This document shows, piece by piece, positions 10,113 to 20,369 of a stretch of 64,000 bases of DNA; within the stretch, counting starts at the first letter, position 1; each line of letters opens with the position of its first letter. A program made the translations under genes and the position numbers. This DNA comes from an uncultured Eubacteriales bacterium (GTDB lineage: Bacteria > Bacillota > Clostridia > Oscillospirales > Acutalibacteraceae): contig CAKSSR010000005.1 in the NCBI GenBank assembly GCA_934489735.1, positions 31,151-95,150 of the forward strand. The letters run 5' to 3'. The notes beneath the pieces are model-generated. The model searched no databases, was not told the DNA's origin, and saw only the letters and a program-made list of their open reading frames with translations.

Positions 10113-10745
10113 TTACTTCATTGAATCTACTATAGCCTTAGCTTCTTCTAAACTTTTACCAGATTCTACTAAACTTTCAAATACTTCTGCTTTTTTTGTT
10201 GCTAATTCCTCGCTCATTCCACCAGCTATTAAATCTGTGCGATAAGCATCAAAGAAATTCATTCTTTTTGCTTCTGGTTTCTTCTCAGCTTCAACAGTTT
10301 CGACTCTTTTAACCGGACGGAACCTTCCTATTAGACATGCTTCCATTTCCTCAAGGCTATGACCTGCTTTAATTTCTTCCTCTGCTACTTCTGCAGCTCT
10401 ACTTGCTTCAAGTCCATCTCTTCCTTCAATCATTAGCCTTACAAAGAAGTGCGAATAAATGTCGCTTTTACCACTTCTACGGATATCTCGAACTCCATTG
10501 TAATAATCTTCAGTAAACTTTTCTGCATGTTTCCTAGCCTGTTCTTCGCTCATACCACGTATAATTATTAATCTAGCATAGTACTGAGCATAAATATCAC
10601 ATTTTCCTTCTTGAATCTCTCTAGCATAAACCCGCTCGAAATTTGCTGAGTCCGCATCGTTTAATTGCATTGCCATTGAGCTCATTCCTGATAACATCAT
10701 TCCTAATCCTAACGCACAGATTGATAATTTTAATAACTTTTTCAT
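10113..10745 (-). CDS. Small secreted repeat protein R4
   Basis: A 210-residue member, the shortest intact one. It starts at MKKLLKLSICALGLG with GGGAGG 8 nt upstream. The signal peptide ends SSMA-MQ, the same SMAM junction as R5-R11 and R13. About four repeat units follow (for example GKCDIYAQYYARLIIIRGMSE has the canonical layout), separated by a linker rich in Lys and Glu. The last unit ends ESGKSLEEAKAIVDSMK, a terminal half-repeat almost identical in design to the end of R5. R4 lies 59 bp downstream of R5 and shares its promoter; a strong terminator follows. The function is unknown; its size makes it the simplest member for structural work. Confidence 0.82.
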   Translation of the reverse strand: MKKLLKLSICALGLGMMLSGMSSMAMQLNDADSANFERVYAREIQEGKCDIYAQYYARLIIIRGMSEEQARKHAEKFTEDYYNGVRDIRRSGKSDIYSHFFVRLMIEGRDGLEASRAAEVAEEEIKAGHSLEEMEACLIGRFRPVKRVETVEAEKKPEAKRMNFFDAYRTDLIAGGMSEELATKKAEVFESLVESGKSLEEAKAIVDSMK

Positions 10746-10804
10746 TTTATTTCCCTCCCGATTCTTATAAATCCATATATCCTTCAATTCTCGTCTGTTA
10801 ATTA

Positions 10805-12721
10805 TTACTTTATTCCGTTTGCTATTACTCTAGCTTCTTCGACACTTTTTCCTGATTGTACTAAGCGTTCATATACTTGCGCTTTTGCCTCAGCTAAGTA
10901 TTGGTCTACGCCTCTCATTATTGCATTTGCATAGTAGTCTGCATATAAATAGCTCCTACCTTCTATAATTTTCTCTTCAAATATTGATGCTTGTTTTTTT
11001 GCTGAATCTTTGTTCATTCCACTAATTATTAATTTTTCATAATATAGCGCATATGTAACACTATTCCCTTTTGCTACCTCGTTTGCTGCAATATTTTTTT
11101 CCTCTGCAGCTACCTTTTTGTTCACTTCTTTGCCAGCTGCTTCAGCATGTTTACGCTCATTCTCTTCCTTTTCAAACATTTGTCTTTCAAATGCTAATGC
11201 CTTTTTTCTAGCTGTTCTTTCATCCATTCCATCAACAACTAATAGTTTTGCAAAATAAGAAGCATATGTTTTACTTTGTCCTGCTCTTATTTCTTTTTCT
11301 ACTACAATTGCCTGCCTTCTAGCTAACTCTTCCTGTTCTTTTCTACTAGCTACCGCTTCTGCAACATCAGAGTCAGAGCCACTTTTTCCTAAGCCTTTTC
11401 TCTCAAATTCTTCTGCTTGCCTTCTTGCTACCTCTTCTCTTGCTCCCCAGATTACTAGTTCTGCATAACAATTTGCATATATTTCGCTTCTTCCCATCGT
11501 TAGCTCTTTCTCTACTATCTTTGCTAATCTCCTAGCTACTGCTTCACTCTTTCCCTTGATGATTGCTGCTGCATAGCAATTAGCATAAAACTCGCTAGCT
11601 CCTTCTCTTAATTCTCTTTCAAATATTTCTGCTTGTTTTCTTGCCTCTCTCTCTTCCACGCCATTAACTATTAATTTTGCATAATAGAATGCATACTTTT
11701 CGCTATATCCTTTAATCATTTCTTTCTCTGCTATGCCTATTAAGTCTCTAGCTACCTCTCCGCGACGTCTTTCCGGACGATAAGCTCTTCTCTCTGCTTG
11801 TCTTCTTGCATCTCTTTCACTTAAGCCATCAACTATTAGCTTTGCATAACGAAGCGCATATTCTTTACTTTTTCCAATTTTAGCTTCCTCTTCTGCTATA
11901 CTTGCTTGTCTCTCAGCATTTTCTCGACTTCTTCCGTTACAAATTGCCTCTGCATAGCAATGCGAATAAATCTTGGTCCTTCCTTCTATCATCATTTTAT
12001 CATATATTGCTGCTTGTTTTCTTGCTGTTTCTTCTTCTAAATTGCCAAGTACTATTAGTTTAGCATAATAAAATGCATATGTTGTACTTTTCCCTTTTCT
12101 TGATGTTTCTGCTTCTGATATTTCTGCTATTTTCGCAGCTGTTTTTGCATCTATTCCTCTAGAAACTGCTTTTGCAAAGAAGATTGCAAATTCACAGCTC
12201 TTACCCTCCGCAAGCATTTGCTCAACTAACATATCCTCTCTAAATGGAGCGACAACATCTTCTCTTGCTCTTTTATGATCAAGTATTATCATTTTAGCTT
12301 TACGAGCTGCTATTTCGCTTTTTACGCCTGAAGCTCTTTCTTCTTCATATATTGATGCTCTTAATTCTGCTTCCTCTACACCAACACCCTCTAAGACAAT
12401 TAGTTCAGCATAATGTCTTGCATAGAAGCGACCTTTTCCCTCTCGCATCTTTTTATCATATACCGCTGCACATTTTGCTGCTGTATCCCTGTTCATTCTC
12501 CTTATTGCAACCAATTTAGCATAATACCTAGCATAGCAATCACTTTTGCCAGCTGCCATTGCTTCTCTGTAGACATTATCAAATGTCAAATCATTATTTT
12601 CCTCTAACCTCATTCGTTTTGGTCGATTGTTTCCTTCCATTGCCATTGAATTTATTCCTGACAACATCATTCCCAATCCCAATACACATGTAGATATTTT
12701 TAATAAATTATTCTTTTTCAT
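10805..12721 (-). CDS. Secreted helical-repeat protein R5
   Basis: A 638-residue member with about 16 units. It starts at MKKNNLLKISTCVLGLG; the in-frame ATG at 12754 is upstream of the predicted transcription start and is rejected. The signal peptide ends INSMA-ME. Its repeats are richer in Ala and Arg than those of R1-R3 (for example ARRQAEEFERK, YANCYAELVI). The last unit is the capping half-repeat SGKSVEEARVIANGIK shared with R4, which suggests a common C-terminal cap distinct from the FC ending of R6-R10. There is no anchor motif. It is the first gene of a two-gene operon with R4. Confidence 0.86.
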   Translation of the reverse strand: MKKNNLLKISTCVLGLGMMLSGINSMAMEGNNRPKRMRLEENNDLTFDNVYREAMAAGKSDCYARYYAKLVAIRRMNRDTAAKCAAVYDKKMREGKGRFYARHYAELIVLEGVGVEEAELRASIYEEERASGVKSEIAARKAKMIILDHKRAREDVVAPFREDMLVEQMLAEGKSCEFAIFFAKAVSRGIDAKTAAKIAEISEAETSRKGKSTTYAFYYAKLIVLGNLEEETARKQAAIYDKMMIEGRTKIYSHCYAEAICNGRSRENAERQASIAEEEAKIGKSKEYALRYAKLIVDGLSERDARRQAERRAYRPERRRGEVARDLIGIAEKEMIKGYSEKYAFYYAKLIVNGVEEREARKQAEIFERELREGASEFYANCYAAAIIKGKSEAVARRLAKIVEKELTMGRSEIYANCYAELVIWGAREEVARRQAEEFERKGLGKSGSDSDVAEAVASRKEQEELARRQAIVVEKEIRAGQSKTYASYFAKLLVVDGMDERTARKKALAFERQMFEKEENERKHAEAAGKEVNKKVAAEEKNIAANEVAKGNSVTYALYYEKLIISGMNKDSAKKQASIFEEKIIEGRSYLYADYYANAIMRGVDQYLAEAKAQVYERLVQSGKSVEEARVIANGIK

Positions 12722-12754
12722 ATTTGTATTTCCTCCATAATTTTTTATACTCAT

Positions 12755-12815
12755 ATTATATCATATATTCCAGCCAATTTCTTGAATTTAACATAATCTT
12801 AACATAAATTTAATA
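12755..12815 (-). promoter_or_regulatory. R5-R4 operon promoter with triple 11-bp box
   Basis: A perfect TATAAT (12755-12760) lies 26 bp from three half-sites on the plus strand: TTTAACA (12787), CTTAACA (12798) and TTTAATA (12809), each 11 bp apart. The rest of the 12722-12910 intergenic stretch is AT-rich, without a visible gene or a GC-rich terminator for R6. Confidence 0.75.
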
Positions 12816-12910
12816 TATTCTCATTATGTTATAAATTTTTTTAACTTTTACTTACTCTATCATAAATTAATATACTACTTTAATATACTAATTCAATTTT
12901 TATCTAGTCA

Positions 12911-14992
12911 TTAGCAAAAGACTCTCTTATACAATCCTGCTTCTATTCCAAGTGACTCTGCACTTTTCTTTGCCAGGCATTCATCTACACCATTTATTAC
13001 CAATTCTGCATAATGAAATGCTTCAATTTTATCCACAGCTCCTCCTATTCTACAAATTTTTTTACCAATTAAAAATTTCTCAGCTATTTCTGCCTGCATT
13101 TTGGCTTTACTCAAGTCTGTTCCTCTACCAATTGCTTTTGCAAAGCAACGTGCATAGAAGTCGCTCATTCCTTCCTTTCTCTTTTCTTCAAATACTGCCA
13201 ACTGTTTTGCAGCCACATTAATATGTAAGCCGCTTGTTATCAATTCTGCATAATATAACGAAGCCTCTTCACTATGTCCTTCATTAAATTTCTCATCCGC
13301 TATTATTGCCTGCCTTCTTGCTGCATCTTCGCCTATCATTTGTTTTAATGACTTTTTATAAAATTGCAAAAACGTCTCACTTTTTTCTGATTTATTCTTC
13401 TGTTCGAATTGTTCCGCCTTTTCTCTTGCCATACCTTCGCTTAATCCACTCATTATTAAGTCTGAATAATATAATGCATAATCATAACTTTTCCCTTCGA
13501 TTACTTCCCTTTCTGCTAATTTTGCTTGCTTTTCAATATCAAATATATACATACCTCTGTCATATAATTCTGCATAGAGCTTTGCATATGCTTCACTCCC
13601 ACCTTCGCTTAGCTTCCACTCATAATTTTCTGTTCGTTGAGCTGCTGATTTCGAATTTAGACCGGAAGTTACTAGTTCGGCATACCTGAGTGAGTAATCG
13701 TAGCCCTTCCCTGTTGATATTGATTTCTTTGCTAACTTTGCTATTTTCTTTGCCTTTTCTCTATCTACTCCCTTGAATATCAAATGCACGTAAGCACGAG
13801 TAAAAATATCGCTTTTACCTTCTCTTTTTTTCTCAGCTTCAAATAATTCTGCTCGTTTTCTCGCCTCTGCTTCATCCACTTTATCAACTATCAAATCAGC
13901 ATAATGTGTTGCATAAATACTGCTTTTCCCTTCAATAATTTCTTTCTCTGCTATTGTTGCCAGTCTTTCCACTTTAGCTCTATTTACTCCTCCATCATAT
14001 TCGCCAAATACGAAGCTGTCAGTACAATAGTGTGCATAAATATGCGCATAAATATCGCTCTTCTTTTTAACCATCCTTTCAAATTCAAATAACTGCTCTT
14101 TCGATTTATAATCCGCTTGGCCACGAGTTATCAATTCTGCATAGTATAACGAAGCTTTTTTGCTATGTCCCTCTTTAAATTTTCTCTCCGCTATATCCGC
14201 TTGCTCGACTGCCTTATCATATTTTATTTCTCTATTAATCGATCCCAAGAAAAAGTATGCATAAATGTTATCCTGTCTAATTTTGTTTTCAAATATTTCT
14301 GCCTGCTTCCTTGCCTCATCCTCACTCATACCTTTAATAAATCTCAATGTTGCATACTGAAGTATATAAATATTAGATTTGTCGCTCTTTATTTCTTCAT
14401 CTATTGCAGACGCATTTAACCCATTTTCTATCATTTCCCTAAAAATATGTGCACATCTATCCCTCGAGCCTTCAATTAGATCATTTTTATTTAACTTCGG
14501 CAAACTTTTGTCTACCGACAAGTCTCTAGGCATAAAGTCTATACAAGTGCGATATAGGGTTGGCGGAGACGATTTGAAGAAACCTGGGAAATACTGCTTT
14601 GATCCTGACAATTCTTCATCTACTTTAACTATATATTCAATTTCATCTCTAGTAACACCAGCTGCAGCCAACTTAATGCGTGTGTCCTTACAAATTCTTT
14701 TACGCTTACGTCCTTTCAGTTCAGATAAATATTTTTCCATTTCCTTTCTTGCCTGATCCTCACTCATTCCATCATAAACTATCATTTTAGCATAACGTTT
14801 TGCATAAAGTACACATTTCCCTGACGAAAGTTCCCGATAAAATATTGTTTCTGAAGCAACTCGCTTAGCTATTTCAGCTTCTTCACTTACTTTTGCATCC
14901 TTTCCTTCCATTGCCATCGAGTTTATCCCTGATAGCATCATTCCCAATCCTATTACGCATGTTGATATCTTTAATAAATTAATCTTTTTCAT
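12911..14992 (-). CDS. Secreted helical-repeat protein R6 (Phe-Cys-ending subfamily)
   Basis: A 693-residue protein with signal peptide MKKINLLKISTCVIGLG ending INSMA-ME. It belongs with R7-R10: an N-terminal pair of repeats, then a non-repeat insert (around residues 95-170, with the conserved DLIEGS near its end), then helical repeats, and finally a C-terminal Phe-Cys. R6 is the shortest of the five, with a shorter insert and no long loop before the last repeat. Repeat spacing is looser than in R2. It is the last gene of the tandem R10-R9-R8-R7-R6 set and is separated from R7 by a conserved 93-bp spacer. No catalytic motif is visible. The function is unknown. Confidence 0.85.
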   Translation of the reverse strand: MKKINLLKISTCVIGLGMMLSGINSMAMEGKDAKVSEEAEIAKRVASETIFYRELSSGKCVLYAKRYAKMIVYDGMSEDQARKEMEKYLSELKGRKRKRICKDTRIKLAAAGVTRDEIEYIVKVDEELSGSKQYFPGFFKSSPPTLYRTCIDFMPRDLSVDKSLPKLNKNDLIEGSRDRCAHIFREMIENGLNASAIDEEIKSDKSNIYILQYATLRFIKGMSEDEARKQAEIFENKIRQDNIYAYFFLGSINREIKYDKAVEQADIAERKFKEGHSKKASLYYAELITRGQADYKSKEQLFEFERMVKKKSDIYAHIYAHYCTDSFVFGEYDGGVNRAKVERLATIAEKEIIEGKSSIYATHYADLIVDKVDEAEARKRAELFEAEKKREGKSDIFTRAYVHLIFKGVDREKAKKIAKLAKKSISTGKGYDYSLRYAELVTSGLNSKSAAQRTENYEWKLSEGGSEAYAKLYAELYDRGMYIFDIEKQAKLAEREVIEGKSYDYALYYSDLIMSGLSEGMAREKAEQFEQKNKSEKSETFLQFYKKSLKQMIGEDAARRQAIIADEKFNEGHSEEASLYYAELITSGLHINVAAKQLAVFEEKRKEGMSDFYARCFAKAIGRGTDLSKAKMQAEIAEKFLIGKKICRIGGAVDKIEAFHYAELVINGVDECLAKKSAESLGIEAGLYKRVFC

Positions 14993-15085
14993 ATTCTTTC
15001 TCCAATTCTTTTATTTAATTTTTTCAAACAAATGGTTGCCAAAGGCTAACCTTTCCTATCATATTCCAACTTTTTTTCTAAATTT
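14993..15085 (-). repeat. Conserved intergenic spacer of the R6-R10 tandem array
   Basis: Nearly the same 91-93-bp sequence separates each neighbour: here and at 17672-17763, 20278-20369 and 22911-23001. On the minus strand each contains GGTTAGCC-TTT-GGCAACC or a close variant, a short hairpin without a T run, and ends in the GGAGAA ribosome-binding site. This indicates gene-plus-spacer duplication. I see no strong promoter, so R10-R6 may be one transcript. Confidence 0.7.
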
Positions 15086-17671
15086 TTAGCAAAAACATTC
15101 TCTAACAAATCCAATTCCATAAACAATGTTTTTTGATTTTTTCTCAGCATCACATTCATCAATTCCATAGCTCAACAATTCTGCATTATAAAATGATAAA
15201 TACTTCGCATACGCATAATGTTTATAATATGTATACTTTAATTCCGTAACAACTTCTTCGATATCTTTACGGATACGCTCTCCTCTAAGTACATCAAATA
15301 ACTCTTTTGATACTCTTACTTCCCCTGTAACTGTATCATAGTTCACATAGTCTCTATACATAAGAGCGACGCCATCATCTGGCTTAGTATATTTTTCAAG
15401 AAATAGTTTTTCAGCTGTTTCTGCTTGTCTCCTAGCCGTATCAGCAAATACTCCTCTGCCAATTGATTTTGCAAAGAATCGCGCATAAAGGTCGCCTTTC
15501 CCTATCTTCATCTGTTCTTCAAATGCTGCTAACTGTCTCGTTATTTTATCAATATCAATGTCATGCGTTATTAGTTCTGCATAATATAATGAAGCTTCTT
15601 TGCTATGACCTTCTTTAAACTTTTCTTCCGCTATTTTTGCCTGTCTCATAGCTATATTTGCATTTACTTCCCGTTCTGTTGATATTGAAAGAAATTCTAA
15701 AAAAGTCTCACTCTTTTCTGCCTTTATTCTTTGCTCGAATTGTTCTATTTCTTCCCTTGCCGCACTCTCACTTAATCCTTTAATTATTAATTCTGAATAC
15801 TTCAATGCATATTCATAGCTTCTGCCGTTTATTATTTCGCTTTCTGCTGTTGTTGCTTGTCTTTCTATATCAATTACATTCGTACCCCTAGCATATAGTT
15901 CTGAATAGAGTCTTATATATGTCTCGCTCTTTCCTTCTCTCATCATCCGACTAGCGCCCCAACATAGTCTTTCAGCTTTTTTCTCGTCTATGCCATAACA
16001 TATTACCAATTTTGCATACCAGATCGCTCTATCTTCGTTATCTTTCTTATCACGCACTCTGCTCTCTGCCATCTTCACAATTCTTAATGCTTTATTTTCA
16101 TAAAATCCTTCACCCATGACACGTGCATAAAGACTTATAAATTCATCACTTTTAATTCCTGTAAACTTGCTCCTCCCAATTTCAAAGAATTCTGCACACT
16201 TTCTTGCTTTAGCTTCATTCATTCCTTTGCTTACAAGTTTAGTATAATAAGTTGCATAAGTACTACTTTTCCCACTCAATACTTCTCTTTCTGCTATTGC
16301 TGTTAGCCTTTTCACCTTAGCCAAATTTATATCCGGACTCTTGACTTTTTTCCTCGTAGGCTTCATTACACTTTTAACGAGATAATATGCATAAAGATAC
16401 GCATGGACTTCGCTTTCCCCTTCTTCAATCAGACGTTCATATTCATCTATATATTTGCCTGCCACATAGTCATTTGCTCCCTGGATTATCAAATCTACAT
16501 AACATAACGAATTCTTTCTACTATGGCCTTCTTTAAATTTCTTATATGCCACCTCCGTACAAGCAATAGCTGTATTATATTCTAATCCTGTATTAAGTAA
16601 TTCCACAAAGAAGTATGCAAAATCTTCATCATTTTTGATTTTACTCTCTAATTCCTCCGCTCCCTTTCTCATCTCATCTTCTTCAAGTCTCCATGATGAC
16701 CAATAACTTTTTTGTTTCAAGTAGTGGAATGCACAAACATTTGCCCCTCTTTCCTTAATTTCTTCTTCTATTTCATCGCTGGATAGTTGTCTCCTACTAC
16801 CTACCTCTCCTTCTAAAAGTTCTCCAAAAAGGCGTGTATAAACATTATCGGATCCTTCAATAAGTTCCTTTCTAGTCAACTTTAGCACACTTTCATCTTT
16901 CCAAAATTCCATCGGTATAAAATCTTTCCCAGAATAATCAATTTTCGCCGAAGATTCCGCCTGAGATTTCGCTGGAGCAGGTTCATATAAAGAATCAAGG
17001 AAACGTCTTCTGAAATCTTCTGCACTTGCCAACCCTCTCTTTATCTTTAATTTAACTTCCGTTTCCCATTCTGCTTCTTTTTCATCGCAGCCATCTACAA
17101 CTAATTTAGCATAAATTTCTGAAAATTCTTCGTCATTTTTAAAAACACATCTACGTTTTTCAAATATGTTTGCTAGTAACTCTGCCTGGCTCTTATCAAT
17201 ACCCTTCACAACTACTAATTTGGCATAATATTCTGCATAAATCTCACTTTTGCCTGATGCAAGTTCTTTATTATATACTTCTTCGAATGCAGCCCGCTTG
17301 CTTTCTTCGATTTCTTCATCTGTTTCTGTATCTGTATTCTCGCTTTCTGATGCAGTGACATATTCTATAAAAAGTCTATTCTTTTCAAATTTCTTCTCCG
17401 AGCTCAAATACACTTCCATCGCACATCTTGCCATATCCTCATGGATTCCATCCACGGCTACCATTTTGGCAAAATGCTCCGCATAAAACTCACCTTTTCC
17501 CGATGCAATTTCTTTATCAAATACTTCTTTAAAGGTAGCTCGTTTACTTTCTTCGATCCCTGCACTTACATCTGAATATCTTTTTTCCATCGCCATCGAG
17601 TTTATCCCTGATAGCATCATTCCCAATCCTATTACGCATGTTGACATCTTTAACAAATTAGTCTTTTTCAT
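15086..17671 (-). CDS. Secreted helical-repeat protein R7 (mosaic of R8-like and R9-like parts)
   Basis: An 861-residue protein. The signal peptide and the next ~20 residues (to EKRYSDVSAGIEESKRA) match R8, whereas everything afterwards, including FAKMVAVDGIHEDMARC and the C-terminal loop VNYDTVTGEVRVSKELFDVL, is closest to R9. Layout: signal peptide, two repeats split by an acidic Thr/Glu segment (around residues 110-120), an insert with DFIPMEFWKDES and LTRKELIEGS, about 12 helical repeats, a long loop, and a terminal repeat ending CFC. There is no anchor or enzyme motif. The mosaic pattern suggests gene conversion within the array. Confidence 0.86.
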   Translation of the reverse strand: MKKTNLLKMSTCVIGLGMMLSGINSMAMEKRYSDVSAGIEESKRATFKEVFDKEIASGKGEFYAEHFAKMVAVDGIHEDMARCAMEVYLSSEKKFEKNRLFIEYVTASESENTDTETDEEIEESKRAAFEEVYNKELASGKSEIYAEYYAKLVVVKGIDKSQAELLANIFEKRRCVFKNDEEFSEIYAKLVVDGCDEKEAEWETEVKLKIKRGLASAEDFRRRFLDSLYEPAPAKSQAESSAKIDYSGKDFIPMEFWKDESVLKLTRKELIEGSDNVYTRLFGELLEGEVGSRRQLSSDEIEEEIKERGANVCAFHYLKQKSYWSSWRLEEDEMRKGAEELESKIKNDEDFAYFFVELLNTGLEYNTAIACTEVAYKKFKEGHSRKNSLCYVDLIIQGANDYVAGKYIDEYERLIEEGESEVHAYLYAYYLVKSVMKPTRKKVKSPDINLAKVKRLTAIAEREVLSGKSSTYATYYTKLVSKGMNEAKARKCAEFFEIGRSKFTGIKSDEFISLYARVMGEGFYENKALRIVKMAESRVRDKKDNEDRAIWYAKLVICYGIDEKKAERLCWGASRMMREGKSETYIRLYSELYARGTNVIDIERQATTAESEIINGRSYEYALKYSELIIKGLSESAAREEIEQFEQRIKAEKSETFLEFLSISTEREVNANIAMRQAKIAEEKFKEGHSKEASLYYAELITHDIDIDKITRQLAAFEEQMKIGKGDLYARFFAKSIGRGVFADTARRQAETAEKLFLEKYTKPDDGVALMYRDYVNYDTVTGEVRVSKELFDVLRGERIRKDIEEVVTELKYTYYKHYAYAKYLSFYNAELLSYGIDECDAEKKSKNIVYGIGFVRECFC

Positions 17672-17763
17672 ATTCCTTCTCCAATTCTTTTATTTAATTT
17701 TTTCTAACAAATGGTTGCCAAAGGCTAACCTTTCTTATCCTATTCCAACTTTTTTCTAAATCT

Positions 17764-20277
17764 TTAGCAAAAGACTTTAAAATCGCATGCATTTTTATAA
17801 ACAAATCTTCCTGAACTGTATCCAGCATCACTCTCTTCCATCCCGCTTACTAACAATTCTGCATTGTAAAATGATTTAAACTTCGCATGTTCAAAATATT
17901 CTCGATATAAACATCTTACTGCTTCAATCGTTTCTCCATTGTCTTTGACTTTTTCAAGTGTTTTTTCTGACACTACTAATTCTCCATTAGATGCATCATA
18001 ATTTATATCATACTTATAAAGATAACCATTTGGCTCAAAGTATTTTTCAAAAAACAATCTTTCAGCTGTTTCTGCTTGCTTTCTAGCCGTATCAATATCT
18101 AACCCTCTGCCAATTGATTTTGCAAAAAATCTTGCATAAAGATCGCTTTTTCCTACTCTCATCTGTCCTTCAAATACTTCCATTTGTCTCATTGCTTTAT
18201 TAATACGTAAGCCGCTTGTCATTAGTTCTGCATAATATAATGAAGCTTCTTTGCTATGACCTTCTTTAAACTTTTCTTCCGCTATTATTGCCTGCCTTGT
18301 AGCTTTGCTTTCCTTTAGTCCCTTTTCTGTTGACTTAGAGAAAAATTCTAAGAAAATCTTACTCTTTTTCGTTCTTCTTTCCTGCTCAAACTGTTCTGCC
18401 TTTCTCCTTGCCATACCTTCGCTTAATCCGCCCACTATCAATTCTGAATAATATAATGCATAATCGTAACTTTTTCCTTCTATTACTTCTCTTTCTGCTA
18501 TCGTTGCTTGTCTTTCTATATCAAACATATATGTCCCTCTGTCATATAGCTCTGAGTAAAACTTCACATATATCTTACTCTTTCCGCTTTTCAGCATCGA
18601 AACAACTTTTGAGCTCAAAGTTCTAGCTTTTTTCTCACTTATACCATTCAGTATCACTAATTTTGCATAACAGATTGCCCTATCCTCGTCAGAATCTGCT
18701 CCTTTTTCTGCCATTGTCGCAATCTCATTTGCTTTATTTTCATCCATTCCTTCACACATAAGACGTGCACAAATACGTATGAAAGTATCGCTCTTCGTCC
18801 CTGCAAATTTACTCTTTCCAATTTCAAATAATTCTGCACGTTTTCTTGCTTCGGCCTCATCTACTCCTTCATTTATCAAACCAGTATAGTGGAATGCATA
18901 AATGTTGCTTTTCCCACTCAATACTTCTTTCTCTGCCATTGTTGCCATTCTTTCTACTTTAGCTAAATCTGTAACTGGATCCTTAACTCTTTTTGCTTCA
19001 GGTTTTATTACTTCTTTAACGAGATAATATGCATAAAAATGTGCATAAGGCTCGCTTTTCCCTTTTTTAATCAGACGCTTAAACTCATCTATATATTGAC
19101 TTGCTGTACTGGGAGCTACCCTTTTAGCTACTAATCCCGCATAATACAATGAATCCTCTCTGCTATTACCTTTTTTAAATCTTTCACATGCCATTTCTGC
19201 CCCTTCAACAGCTTCATTATATTTTAATCCTTTATTAATTAATTCCACAAAGAAATATGAAAAGTCTCCGTCATTTTTTATTTTATTTTCAATTTCCTCT
19301 GCTCGCTCTCTTTCCCAACTTTCTGTAAAGTGCCATCCCAAATCACTCTTTCGTTTTAAATAGTGAAATGCGTAAATATTTGTCTTTCCATTCCTAATTT
19401 CTCTTTCTATTTCGCTACTGTCTATTCCCTTATCTATTATCTGTTTAAAGAAACGTTTATAAAAATTATTAGATCCTTCAATAAGTTCCCTTCTGGTTAC
19501 TTTTATCGCACTCTCAGCTGTCAAAAATTCCATCGGTATAAAATCTTTCCCTACATAATCCATTTCTGCTGGCATAGAATAAATATAAGGATTAATACGA
19601 CGTTTTGGTGGCACTTTTTTATTCATTGACTCAGCCTTTATCTGTAGTCTAGCTTTTGTTTCCCATTTAGCTTCTTTCTCTCTATAGCCATCCGCAATTA
19701 GTTTAGCACAACCTTCTGAAAATTCTTTACCCCTCTCTGAACTTGTCATATATCTATCAAATATTTTTGCTCTTATTTCTGCCTGACTCCTATCAATGCC
19801 ATCCACGACTACCAATTTTGCATAATGTTCTGCATAAAGTTCACTTTTCCCTGATGCAAGCTCTTGATTATATACTTTCTCAAAGGCAGCTCGTTTACTT
19901 TCTTCAATCTCTTCACTTGTTTCAGTTTCTTCTTCTCCATATAATTCGTTCATACGTTCTGCAGCATATAATCTATTTCTTGCTATTGCACAATCTAGTG
20001 TCCAGTCTTCTGCAAGCATTCCTGCTGAACATCGTGCCAGACTTTCTTCAACGCCATCCACAACTACTAATTTGGCATAATTCCTCGCATAAATTTCACG
20101 TTTGCCTGATATAATCTCTTGATTGTATACTTCCTCAAAGGCAGCTCGTTTACTTTCTTCGATCCCTGCACTTACATCTGAATATCTTTTTTCCATCGCC
20201 ATCGAGTTTATCCCTGATAGCATCATTCCTAACCCTATTACGCACGTTGACATCTTTAACAAATTAGTTCTTCTCAT
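17764..20277 (-). CDS. Secreted helical-repeat protein R8 (Phe-Cys-ending subfamily)
   Basis: An 837-residue protein with signal peptide MRRTNLLKMSTCVIGLG ending INSMA-ME. It shares the subfamily plan: N-terminal repeats divided by an acidic segment, the DFIPMEFLTAES insert with VTRRELIEGS, a run of repeats such as REVIEGKSYDYALYYSELI, a loop with INYDASNGELVVSEK, and a terminal Phe-Cys. It sits between R7 and R9, which resemble each other more than either resembles R8. The function is unknown. I expect it to be exported and to fold as an elongated helical solenoid (inference). Confidence 0.86.
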   Translation of the reverse strand: MRRTNLLKMSTCVIGLGMMLSGINSMAMEKRYSDVSAGIEESKRAAFEEVYNQEIISGKREIYARNYAKLVVVDGVEESLARCSAGMLAEDWTLDCAIARNRLYAAERMNELYGEEETETSEEIEESKRAAFEKVYNQELASGKSELYAEHYAKLVVVDGIDRSQAEIRAKIFDRYMTSSERGKEFSEGCAKLIADGYREKEAKWETKARLQIKAESMNKKVPPKRRINPYIYSMPAEMDYVGKDFIPMEFLTAESAIKVTRRELIEGSNNFYKRFFKQIIDKGIDSSEIEREIRNGKTNIYAFHYLKRKSDLGWHFTESWERERAEEIENKIKNDGDFSYFFVELINKGLKYNEAVEGAEMACERFKKGNSREDSLYYAGLVAKRVAPSTASQYIDEFKRLIKKGKSEPYAHFYAYYLVKEVIKPEAKRVKDPVTDLAKVERMATMAEKEVLSGKSNIYAFHYTGLINEGVDEAEARKRAELFEIGKSKFAGTKSDTFIRICARLMCEGMDENKANEIATMAEKGADSDEDRAICYAKLVILNGISEKKARTLSSKVVSMLKSGKSKIYVKFYSELYDRGTYMFDIERQATIAEREVIEGKSYDYALYYSELIVGGLSEGMARRKAEQFEQERRTKKSKIFLEFFSKSTEKGLKESKATRQAIIAEEKFKEGHSKEASLYYAELMTSGLRINKAMRQMEVFEGQMRVGKSDLYARFFAKSIGRGLDIDTARKQAETAERLFFEKYFEPNGYLYKYDINYDASNGELVVSEKTLEKVKDNGETIEAVRCLYREYFEHAKFKSFYNAELLVSGMEESDAGYSSGRFVYKNACDFKVFC

Positions 20278-20369
20278 ATTCTTTCTCCAATTCTTCTATT
20301 TAATTTTTTCAAACAAATGGTTACCAAAAGCTAACCTTTCTTATCCTATTCCAACTTTTTTCTAAATCT